DNA of 12,267 nucleotides from NCBI GenBank assembly GCA_047606825.1, contig JASGDY010000073.1:1-12267 (forward strand), given 5' to 3'. Positions 6,537-12,223 of this stretch are shown piece by piece; the first letter of the stretch is position 1; every line of letters begins with the position of its first letter. This DNA is from Rhizosphaericola sp047606825 (lineage in GTDB: Bacteria > Bacteroidota > Bacteroidia > Chitinophagales > Chitinophagaceae). Both the position numbers and the translations under genes were made by a program. The notes under the pieces are model-generated. The model was not told the origin of the DNA. It searched no databases and saw nothing but the letters and a program-made list of their open reading frames with translations.

Positions 6537-7010
6537 ATGAGTGACATAATGTACTTCTCAAAAGAAAGTTTTGAGAAGATGAAGAAAGAGTTACAACAAC
6601 TAAAGGCAGTTGACAGGCTCGCCGCTTCCAAGGCAATCGCCGAGGCCCGCGAAAAAGGGGACTTGCGTGAGAATGCCGAATATGACGCCGCCAAAGATGC
6701 CCAAGGCATCCTGGAGGCCAAGATTGCACTGATGGAAAGCCAGATTGCCAACGCACGCATCGTGGACGAAAGCCAAATCGACACGAGCAAGGCTGCCGTG
6801 TTGACCAAGGTCAAGATTACCAACATCGCTACCAAAAAGACCGTGACCTACCAGTTGGTGGGCGAGCAGGAAGCGAACTTGAAAGAACAGAAAATATCCA
6901 TCACTTCCCCCATCGGGAAAGGACTGATTGGAAAAAGTGTGGGCGAAATCGCCGAGGTACAGGCGCCCAATGGCCTGCTTAAATTCAAGATTGAAGAGAT
7001 TTCGCTGTGA
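6537..7010 (+). CDS. greA: Transcription elongation factor GreA
   Basis: A 157-residue GreA. The N-terminal coiled-coil hairpin (about 1-78) carries KGDLRENAEYDAAKD (40-54), with the acidic tip residues D42 and E45 that reach into the RNA polymerase secondary channel and stimulate cleavage of backtracked RNA. The C-terminal FKBP-like domain (about 83-157) contains SPIGKGLIGKSVGE (124-137), the usual GreA signature. Length matches the family. The ATG at 6537 is used; a second ATG four codons later (6549, MYFSKESFEK) aligns with the start of many homologues and cannot be excluded. The gene sits alone between its leader terminator and a downstream terminator. The leader arrangement recalls the attenuated greA leader of E. 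coli that yields the GraL RNA. Confidence 0.95.
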   Translation: MSDIMYFSKESFEKMKKELQQLKAVDRLAASKAIAEAREKGDLRENAEYDAAKDAQGILEAKIALMESQIANARIVDESQIDTSKAAVLTKVKITNIATKKTVTYQLVGEQEANLKEQKISITSPIGKGLIGKSVGEIAEVQAPNGLLKFKIEEISL

Positions 7011-7032
7011 TTAGATGGATATATGTGGCGGT

Positions 7033-7072
7033 ATAGAAAGGGGCTGACATTGCGTCGGCCCCTTTCTATTTT
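7033..7072 (+). terminator. Intrinsic terminator of greA
   Basis: A 15-pair stem (7034-7048 with 7054-7068, one G-U pair) closes a 5-nt loop and is followed by TTTT (7069-7072). It lies 23 bp after the greA stop codon. Confidence 0.88.
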
Positions 7073-7418
7073 CGGAAATGCCGGACTGGAAAAGCCAGAT
7101 ATAATCCCTTGTTGCCAACTGGACGACGCATGACCCCTACCAGCACTGGTACTCCACGAGCAACAACAGTGTCGCAATAAGGCCGTCAATCGAGTGGCTG
7201 CGACACGACATACAAAATCCTCCGGGGCAATCTCCAGAAACTGTTAGATTTCGGATATGTCTTTAAAAGTCGGAAACTTGGGCAAAACAAGAATTTTTGA
7301 ACCCGGGAGGTCAGCGGAATCTCTACTATGAAAACGGCATCCATCGAACATCCCACAATGGTTGGCCTGTTGGCTAACAACGCATTGACAATGAAAGAGA
7401 AAGGATTGTTCCTATATG
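7073..7418. other. Non-coding or decayed stretch between greA and tRNA-Asp
   Basis: About 345 bp with no convincing gene. The longest plus-strand open piece here (about 7108-7266) has no start codon near its 5' end and no family I recognise. The codon-like composition and its abrupt breaks could mean a gene remnant, but this is not established. The frame 7328-7540 is an antisense reading through the tRNA. Confidence 0.45.
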
Positions 7419-7451
7419 AAAAAAGCGGGGGAATTTTTCAATTCCCCCGCT
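7419..7451 (-). terminator. Intrinsic terminator of tRNA-Asp
   Basis: A perfect 12-bp stem (7440-7451 with 7424-7435) closes a GAAA tetraloop on the minus strand, followed by a run of six T residues (7424-7419, the first in the stem). It starts 4 nt after the tRNA 3' end. Confidence 0.9.
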
Positions 7452-7454
7452 CAG

Positions 7455-7528
7455 CGGACTGGACGGGACTCGAACCCGCGACCTCCGCCGTGACAGGGCG
7501 GCATTCTAACCAACTGAACTACCAATCC
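7455..7528 (-). tRNA. tRNA-Asp(GUC)
   Basis: A 74-nt tRNA without encoded CCA. The acceptor arms GGATTGG (5' end at 7528) and CCAGTCC pair with one G-U. The discriminator is G, as expected for tRNA-Asp. The D-loop TTCAGTTGGTTAGAA, the anticodon arm CCGCCCTGTCACGGCGG with anticodon GUC (7494-7492), and the T-arm CGCGGGTTCGAGTCCCG are all complete. It is a single-gene unit with its own promoter and terminator. Confidence 0.97.
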
Positions 7529-7547
7529 TTTTTCCGCTAACGGGTGG

Positions 7548-7578
7548 CAAATATAGGCCTAATTAAATTCCTGCCAAA
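7548..7578 (-). promoter_or_regulatory. Housekeeping promoter of tRNA-Asp
   Basis: On the minus strand it reads TTTG (7578-7575), 19-bp spacer, TATATTTG (7555-7548): a full match to the Bacteroidota TTTG-N19-TAnnTTTG consensus. The start point would be about 7541, 13 nt before the mature tRNA. Confidence 0.8.
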
Positions 7579-7594
7579 TTTCTATGCAAGATTT

Positions 7595-8101
7595 TTATAA
7601 ACTTTTTCCTTTCTTTCCCAGTTCTACGATGACACAGTCCTTGATGTCCTTGCCGTCAATCTTAAACTTGACAAGCGTCTGCACTTGGTGCCAGCCTTGG
7701 ATTCCCGCCGCGCCGGGGTTGATGTGTAGCCATTGAAACGCTGCGTCAAACATGATTTTCAATATATGTGAATGTCCGCTGATAAACAGTCGAGGCTTGG
7801 TTATTTTCAGCATTTCCCTTACACCTGGCGCGTATTTTCCGGGATAACCGCCGATATGTTTCATGGCAACTTTTACGTCTTCTATTTGAAATATATTGGT
7901 CTCCGGAAATTCCGAACGTATGTCTGTGCCGTCGATATTGCCGTACACCCCACGCAGCGGACGGAATGTCGCCAGCCGTTCCGCAACGCTGTCGCCGCCA
8001 AAGTCTCCCGCATGCCACACTTCGTCGCAGTCTTCAAAATGCTTGAAAACCGCTTCCGGCAATACGCCGTGTGTGTCGGAAAGTAAACCTATCTGTTTCA
8101 T
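7595..8101 (-). CDS. Metallophosphoesterase, YfcE / MJ0936-like phosphodiesterase
   Basis: A 168-residue calcineurin-like phosphoesterase covering the whole compact domain. Metal and phosphate ligands are visible in order: SDTHG (D9, H11), HAGDFGG (D33), GNID (N55), HIGGYPGKY (H82), GHSH (H110, H112) and the closing NPGA (128-131). Such enzymes hydrolyse phosphodiesters with two metal ions (usually Mn) in the cytosol; natural substrates are generally unknown. Its ATG overlaps the stop of riboflavin synthase by 4 bp (ATGA, 8098-8101), so translation is probably coupled. The pairing makes a flavin-related phosphodiester an obvious but unproven candidate. No terminator is clear downstream; the tRNA-Asp promoter follows at once. 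Confidence 0.87.
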   Translation of the reverse strand: MKQIGLLSDTHGVLPEAVFKHFEDCDEVWHAGDFGGDSVAERLATFRPLRGVYGNIDGTDIRSEFPETNIFQIEDVKVAMKHIGGYPGKYAPGVREMLKITKPRLFISGHSHILKIMFDAAFQWLHINPGAAGIQGWHQVQTLVKFKIDGKDIKDCVIVELGKKGKSL

Positions 8102-8727
8102 TTTTGATGAGCGATTAGCTTTTGGCCGTTGTTTTTTTCACTTTTTATTGCCGCTTGACGGAGGATATATTTTCCGATGATGTCAAATTCGATGTTGACG
8201 CGCGTACCGACTTGGACATCGCTGATGCTGGTATGCGCCAGCGTATAAGGGATGATGGCCACCGTAAATGCATCGTCGGCAATATTGAAAAGTGTCAGGC
8301 TCGTGCCGTTTACCGCAATCGAGCCTTTCTCAATTACCAGACCGGCATATTGCGGAGGAAACCGGAAACGGAACTCTACGCTTCCCTCTTTTTCTTCCAG
8401 GCCAATGCACGGGGCGGTCGTATCGACATGGCCTTGCACGATATGCCCGTCGAGTCGTCCGTTCATCACCATACACCTTTCGAGGTTGATTTTGTCGCCC
8501 TGTTTCCAGTCGTTGAGGTTGGTTTTTTTCAAGGTTTCGTCGATGGCGGTGACGCGGTATTTGTTCTCCTGTATCTGGTCAACGGTGAGGCACACGCCTT
8601 GGTGGCTCACGCTTTGGTCGATGGACAGTTCGGGTGTCAATACCGACGCAATCCAGAAACTTTTGTTGCTTCCCTCTTCTGTAATTGTATCGACGATGCC
8701 GATGGATTCTACTATTCCTGTAAACAT
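8098..8727 (-). CDS. ribE: Riboflavin synthase, alpha subunit
   Basis: A 209-residue enzyme that dismutates two molecules of 6,7-dimethyl-8-ribityllumazine into riboflavin and the pyrimidine substrate of lumazine synthase, as a cytosolic trimer. The start MFTGIVESIG is diagnostic. Two lumazine-binding repeats are present (about 1-97 and 98-195), with the paired motifs GVCLTV (44-49) and GTSLTL (141-146) and the link MNGRLDGHIVQGHVD (88-102). The C-terminal tail after about 195 is slightly longer than usual and polar. First gene of a two-gene unit with the metallophosphoesterase. The upstream 115 bp, shared with the divergent DUF3472 gene, shows no FMN-riboswitch pattern and no clean promoter for this strand. 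Confidence 0.95.
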   Translation of the reverse strand: MFTGIVESIGIVDTITEEGSNKSFWIASVLTPELSIDQSVSHQGVCLTVDQIQENKYRVTAIDETLKKTNLNDWKQGDKINLERCMVMNGRLDGHIVQGHVDTTAPCIGLEEKEGSVEFRFRFPPQYAGLVIEKGSIAVNGTSLTLFNIADDAFTVAIIPYTLAHTSISDVQVGTRVNIEFDIIGKYILRQAAIKSEKNNGQKLIAHQK

Positions 8728-8790
8728 AGATGCAAGTTAAAACATTTGCTGGCAATATGTTTTTTCTTCAAGGTCAGCGAAACGATTGCG

Positions 8791-8821
8791 TTGTCTTTCC
8801 TGCTGTTTTTAGACTAATTTG
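8791..8821 (+). promoter_or_regulatory. Candidate promoter of the DUF3472 gene
   Basis: TTG (8791-8793), 21-bp spacer, then TAATTTG (8815-8821), one base short of TAnnTTTG. A start point near 8828 lies before the ATG at 8843 but after the TTG at 8819, which supports the ATG as the real start. Confidence 0.4.
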
Positions 8822-8842
8822 TACTTTCTAATTTTTCCCAAT

Positions 8843-10135
8843 ATGTACAACACAGTTATTTTTTTCCTTAGAAAAGGGATATTGGCGATGCTTTTTTCGA
8901 TTGCTATTTTCCATGTACAAGCGCAGGAAGCAGCCATTCCGACGGCTGGAAACACTTGGTGTTCTACCCAAAAAGAGGAGGGACGTTTCGACGGTAACAT
9001 TGTCAATTGGGAAAATCAAAAAGTTGGTTTCACAACCTATTTCCGCACAGGGAACAAAGGAAAAATCAATATCTCGATTCATGTCAAGGCAAGTGGTAAA
9101 ACCAATATCCGCTTAGGTTTGGACAAAATAAACAAAACAATATCATTTACCAATACCGATTGGCAAAAAATAGCCGTCGGCACTTGGAACGCAAAGGATA
9201 CGGGCTACCATGCACTCGACTTTTCTATTGTAAAAAAAGAAGGTAATACTACAATCGACATTGATTCCATATACATTAGCGGCGCGGCCACTACGGGCGA
9301 ACTGGTATTTGTCCCGAACAATGACGGTAATTTTCATTATTGGGGTAGGCGTGGTCCTTCCGTGCATCTCAGCTATCCGGTTCCGCAAGGCAAAAACATT
9401 GAGTGGTTCTACAACGAAGTGACTGTTCCCGTAGGCAGTGACCCTATCGGTTCGTACTTTATGGCGGACGGTTTCAGCGTGGGCTATTTTGGTTTTCAGG
9501 TCAATGGACCGGATAGGAGACACGTATTGTTTTCGGTCTGGAGTCCTTTTACCACGGACAATCCAAAGGAAGTCCCTACGGACAAAAAAACCACTTTACT
9601 GAAAAAAGGTGCGAACGTGCATGGCGGGGAATTTGGCGGCAAAGGATTCGGTGGGCAGAGCTACCTCAACTATATGTGGAAAGCCGGGACGACTTACCGC
9701 TTTCTGTTGCACGCGCATCCCAATGCGGACAGTACGACGGATTTCACCGCTTATTTCTACGCGCCGGAAGCGGCAAAATGGCAGCTTATCGCCAGTTTCA
9801 AGAGACCGCACACCAGCACGTGGCTGAAAAGTCTGCATTCCTTTTTGGAAAATTTCAACCCCGGAATGGGCAATGTTTCGCGCCTTTCCCAATACGGCAA
9901 CCAATGGATGCGTACGTCCTACGGCGAATGGATTGCCGCCAACGACGCGCGTTTCACCATTGACAATACCGGCAGGAAAAACTACCGGAAAGACTATGCG
10001 GGCGGCGTAAAAGGCAATATTTTTTTCCTGAAAAACGGCGGTTTTTTCAGCGACTTCACACCGGCGGACAGTCGATTTAGCCGTCCGGACAAGGGCGACA
10101 AGAAACCGGAGATTGATTTTTCGCAATTGCCGTAA
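8843..10135 (+). CDS. Secreted DUF3472 domain protein with an N-terminal DUF5077-like domain
   Basis: A 430-residue exported protein of unknown function. From the ATG at 8843 it has a signal peptide: basic LRKG (9-12), a hydrophobic core (13-23) and a likely signal peptidase I site after VQA (cleavage before Q28). A beta-rich N-terminal domain (about 33-150) resembles DUF5077. A linker with GRRGPSVHLSYPVP (168-181) leads into the DUF3472 domain (about 190-370), recognised from SYFMADGFSVGYFGFQVNG (204-222), SVWSPF near 231-236 and GGEFGGKGFGGQSY (261-274). Such proteins are common in polysaccharide-degrading Bacteroidota, and a carbohydrate-related role is often supposed. There is no SusC/SusD or glycoside hydrolase neighbour here. 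An in-frame TTG at 8819 would add 8 residues and is judged unlikely. Confidence 0.82.
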   Translation: MYNTVIFFLRKGILAMLFSIAIFHVQAQEAAIPTAGNTWCSTQKEEGRFDGNIVNWENQKVGFTTYFRTGNKGKINISIHVKASGKTNIRLGLDKINKTISFTNTDWQKIAVGTWNAKDTGYHALDFSIVKKEGNTTIDIDSIYISGAATTGELVFVPNNDGNFHYWGRRGPSVHLSYPVPQGKNIEWFYNEVTVPVGSDPIGSYFMADGFSVGYFGFQVNGPDRRHVLFSVWSPFTTDNPKEVPTDKKTTLLKKGANVHGGEFGGKGFGGQSYLNYMWKAGTTYRFLLHAHPNADSTTDFTAYFYAPEAAKWQLIASFKRPHTSTWLKSLHSFLENFNPGMGNVSRLSQYGNQWMRTSYGEWIAANDARFTIDNTGRKNYRKDYAGGVKGNIFFLKNGGFFSDFTPADSRFSRPDKGDKKPEIDFSQLP

Positions 10136-10186
10136 GAGCGTTATTTTGCGTATATTGGAAAAAGAAAAGTGGACATTTACCCATAT

Positions 10187-10216
10187 TTAAAGTAAAAGCA
10201 AATCTCGTCCGTCTTC
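10187..10216 (+). promoter_or_regulatory. Candidate ECF-sigma promoter P1 (upstream of the sigma gene)
   Basis: TTAAAGTAAAA (10187-10197), 12 bp, CGTCTTC (10210-10216). The identical pair with identical spacing recurs at 11211-11240. CGTC is a common -10 core of ECF promoters, and AAAGT lies 16 bp before it, a normal ECF spacer. Transcription would begin about 10222-10224, at or next to the first ATG. Confidence 0.6.
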
Positions 10217-10223
10217 TTTTCCA

Positions 10224-10799
10224 ATGGACAATAGTTTTGCATTGGCAATGTCGGAAAACAAATCCTCCTCGGTTACGCAGGTTGTCAAAAGATATGGCAA
10301 CCAGTTGCTGCATTTTATCAAAGGTAAAGTGGGTAGTTTGCATGATGCGGAAGACATTTTGCAGGACGTATGGATGCAGCTCAGCCGACTGACCAATATT
10401 GCGGAACTTGAGAGCGTCAGCGGTTGGCTCTACTATGTCGCCAAAAACAAGATCACCGACCGCTACCGCAAACGCCAACCCGACAGGCTGGAAGATTTTA
10501 CCTACGGAACCGAGGATGGCGACTGGCAGATCAGGGAAATACTTCTATTGGATGAAAGCGAAGATCCCGAACTGAAACTGTTTAAGGACATTTTCTGGAA
10601 AACCTTGATGCAGGCATTGGACGAACTGCCGGAAAATCAACGCCTCGTATTTGTACAGAACGAAATCGAAGACATGACCTTACAGGAAATTGCCAATGAA
10701 CAAAACGAAAACCTAAAAACAATCATCAGTAGAAAAGGGTACGCAATCAAGCATATACGTAAAAAACTACAATATCTTTACGACGAATTAAACACATGA
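10224..10799 (+). CDS. ECF-type RNA polymerase sigma factor
   Basis: A sigma-70 family protein of 191 residues with only regions 2 and 4, hence ECF-like. Region 2 (about 16-85) includes DAEDILQDVWMQL (41-53), the core-binding and -10-recognising part, and the helix GWLYYVAKNKITDRYRKR (67-84). Region 4 (about 127-183) includes LPENQRLVFVQNEIEDMT (135-152) and an HTH (about 150-178, LQEIANEQNENLKTIISR) that reads the -35. The stop overlaps the next start by ATGA (10796-10799), so the membrane protein is its coupled partner. If transcription starts at the candidate promoter P1, the ATG at 10224 would be leaderless. The ATG at 10248 (183 residues, MSENKSSS) then becomes a serious alternative; both leave region 2 intact. 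Likely autoregulated. Confidence 0.92.
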   Translation: MDNSFALAMSENKSSSVTQVVKRYGNQLLHFIKGKVGSLHDAEDILQDVWMQLSRLTNIAELESVSGWLYYVAKNKITDRYRKRQPDRLEDFTYGTEDGDWQIREILLLDESEDPELKLFKDIFWKTLMQALDELPENQRLVFVQNEIEDMTLQEIANEQNENLKTIISRKGYAIKHIRKKLQYLYDELNT

Positions 10800-11131
10800 C
10801 GATGCGAGGCAATTATCCAGACAATCGGTTTAGGAAAAAAAGAGGGTTCTTTTTTCTTCCAGTGATAGCACTGTGCCTGTTGCTGTCCGGATTTGTCGTT
10901 CGGTGGCTTTGGAATGCGATACTGCCCGAGGTTACGGGCGTCAGGCCTTTGAGCTTTTGGCAAGCGTTGGGATTGCTTGTCCTTTGCCGGATTTTGTTTG
11001 GTCGCTTTGATTTTAAGCGAGGCGGGGAAAGGCGGCAATGGCGGCGCGATTTCCGTGACAAGTGGCGCAATATGTCGGACGATGACAGGAAACGGTTCAG
11101 GGAAGAATGGGAAAAACGTTGCAGGTTTTGA
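10796..11131 (+). CDS. Small membrane protein coupled to the ECF sigma factor (possible anti-sigma or sensor)
   Basis: A 111-residue protein. The basic N-terminus (RFRKKRG, 11-17) is followed by a membrane helix (about 18-37), a short loop WNAILPEVTGVRPL (39-52), a second helix (about 54-69) and a highly charged tail (70-111) ending KWRNMSDDDRKRFREEWEKR, probably helical. With two helices, both ends would face the cytosol, so the tail could contact the sigma factor. No zinc-binding anti-sigma motif (HxxxCxxC) is present. I recall similar proteins beside this sigma type in Bacteroidota but know of no assigned function. Translation is coupled by the 4-bp overlap. The anti-sigma role is inferred from position and topology. 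Confidence 0.8.
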   Translation: MTMRGNYPDNRFRKKRGFFFLPVIALCLLLSGFVVRWLWNAILPEVTGVRPLSFWQALGLLVLCRILFGRFDFKRGGERRQWRRDFRDKWRNMSDDDRKRFREEWEKRCRF

Positions 11132-11145
11132 TACGGGCTATAATA

Positions 11146-11190
11146 AAAAAGTCCTATAATTTTTAGAAAAATTATAGGACTTTTTCTTTT
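11146..11190 (+). terminator. Long terminator hairpin after the sigma / membrane protein unit
   Basis: Arms 11146-11163 and 11168-11185 form an 18-bp perfect stem with a 4-nt loop, ending in T5 followed by CTTTT. The A-run before the stem would let it also work on the other strand. It separates the sigma unit from the next promoter (P2). Confidence 0.88.
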
Positions 11191-11210
11191 TAAAATATTT
11201 TTCTGTTTTA

Positions 11211-11240
11211 TTAAAGTAAAAAATACGGTAACGCGTCTTC
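11211..11240 (+). promoter_or_regulatory. Candidate ECF-sigma promoter P2 (upstream of membrane protein / hsp20 unit)
   Basis: TTAAAGTAAAA (11211-11221), 12 bp, CGTCTTC (11234-11240): the same 18 bases at the same spacing as 10187-10216, while the 12 bp between differ. It lies just after a terminator, as expected for a new transcription unit. The start point would be near 11247, giving a leader of about 35 nt. Confidence 0.6.
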
Positions 11241-11273
11241 CTCTATAACAAACATATTTTTTAAAACAAAAAA

Positions 11274-11285
11274 ATGAAACCATGA
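11274..11285 (+). other. Three-codon upstream reading frame overlapping the next start codon
   Basis: ATG AAA CCA TGA; its stop overlaps the start codon at 11282 as ATGA. If translated it could deliver ribosomes to the membrane-protein start by reinitiation. It may be a chance arrangement. Confidence 0.3.
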
Positions 11286-11569
11286 AGAAGAATTTTCCCT
11301 TGTTGTTTTTGCGGATAGGCGGCGTGGTAGCACTATTGGGCATTGCGGCACTTGTATTGATGTTGATTGTCAAGCTGGTTGTTACAGCAGTTGTGGTACT
11401 GGCAGCCGGAACGCTTGTTTTTAAAATCGCCTCCAATCGTCGCCGTCGGTTATGGGGTAACGATTACAGACAAATGTCTCCTCTGCAACGACAAAGCATT
11501 TGCAATAAGATTGAACCAATCTTTGACCATGACGCACAGAAAAGCAAAACCATTATTCCTGTTTTATAG
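11282..11569 (+). CDS. Small membrane protein of the putative stress regulon
   Basis: A 95-residue protein, not recognised. A hydrophobic stretch from about 6 to 50 is broken by K31 and reads as two membrane helices (about 7-30 and 32-49), followed by a very basic SNRRRRLW (51-58), which marks a cytosolic side, and a polar tail (59-95) with no known motif. The lone K31 would sit at a tight turn. The upstream P2 motif and its place before hsp20 suggest induction by the ECF sigma factor encoded upstream. A bacteriocin- or holin-like reading is possible from composition alone but has no other support. The ORF has a credible start, a basic end after the helices and no competing frame. Confidence 0.65.
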   Translation: MKKNFPLLFLRIGGVVALLGIAALVLMLIVKLVVTAVVVLAAGTLVFKIASNRRRRLWGNDYRQMSPLQRQSICNKIEPIFDHDAQKSKTIIPVL

Positions 11570-11639
11570 TTCGTTGGGACTATACTTTCTAACTTTAATT
11601 TTTTCTTTTTTTAATTAATTACTATAAAATTTTACAACT

Positions 11640-12095
11640 ATGTTTTTTAACACAATGAACGACAATCGGCAACAAGGAAACGGATTTGGCAGACCTCATT
11701 ATAAGGATAGGTGCAGTGCGGGTTTCTGGGGTGGAAAAGAAAATTTTCGGCAGCTATTTGCCAACAGGTTTGGTGCATTACCTTCCGTCAACATAGAGGA
11801 AAGGGAAGATAGCTTTCTGCTTTGCCTATATGCGGCTGGCCTGGACAAGGACAGGTTTAAACTAAGCGTGCAAGACAATGTATTGACGATTTCCTACGAA
11901 GCGGACAATGCGATATCTGATAGGAAATTTATCTATCAAGAAAACAGTATAGGTACGTTTGAACGCAGTTTCCAACTCAACGGACAAGTGTTGACTGAGC
12001 AGATTTCCGCGGCATATCTAGACGGTGTGTTGGTCGTCAATCTCCCCAAAACTCCCGAAGCGCAACAGCCGGGGCAGGAAATCAGAATCAATTAA
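11640..12095 (+). CDS. Small heat-shock protein, Hsp20 / alpha-crystallin family
   Basis: A 151-residue ATP-independent holdase chaperone of the cytosol. The N-terminal arm (1-47) is rich in N, G and aromatic residues. The alpha-crystallin domain (about 48-137) starts at LPSVNIEEREDSFLLCLYAAGL and ends with the family hallmark GVLVVNLPK (129-137). The C-terminal I-x-I motif is present as IRI (148-150), so the oligomer-forming contact is retained. Another in-frame ATG at 11655 would remove five residues. The gene follows the 95-residue membrane protein by 70 bp of AT-rich DNA with no housekeeping promoter that I can see, and a terminator follows it, so both genes probably share P2. Confidence 0.93.
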   Translation: MFFNTMNDNRQQGNGFGRPHYKDRCSAGFWGGKENFRQLFANRFGALPSVNIEEREDSFLLCLYAAGLDKDRFKLSVQDNVLTISYEADNAISDRKFIYQENSIGTFERSFQLNGQVLTEQISAAYLDGVLVVNLPKTPEAQQPGQEIRIN

Positions 12096-12112
12096 TCCTA
12101 ATCAGAATTAAG

Positions 12113-12145
12113 TAAAAAGGTGCACTTCAATGATGGACCTTTTTA
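12113..12145 (+). terminator. Intrinsic terminator of the hsp20 unit
   Basis: TAAAAAGGT (12113-12121) pairs with ACCTTTTTA (12137-12145) around a 15-nt loop, with the T5 in the 3' arm. It is AT-rich and modest, but lies 17 bp after the hsp20 stop codon. Confidence 0.6.
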
Positions 12146-12173
12146 TACCAAACACAATAATAAAACAGTCTGA

Positions 12174-12204
12174 TTTGGAAGATTGGATTTTTTTATTACA
12201 TTTG
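12174..12204 (+). promoter_or_regulatory. Housekeeping promoter of the gene cut by the right edge
   Basis: TTTG (12174-12177), 19-bp spacer, TACATTTG (12197-12204): a full match to TTTG-N19-TAnnTTTG. The start point would be near 12211, about 13 nt before the ATG at 12224. Confidence 0.75.
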
Positions 12205-12223
12205 GGCTATATAATAAAAGTGC

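Noticed and set aside
7328..7540. Plus-strand 70-residue frame containing DWTGLEPATSAVTG
   Set aside because: It is an antisense reading through tRNA-Asp; this peptide is a well-known false translation of tRNA complements.
8122..8817. Plus-strand 231-residue frame
   Set aside because: It is the shadow of riboflavin synthase and has no recognisable domain.
12081..12108. Direct repeat ATCAGAAT at the end of hsp20
   Set aside because: Two 8-base copies, one of them coding, are too short to mean anything on their own.
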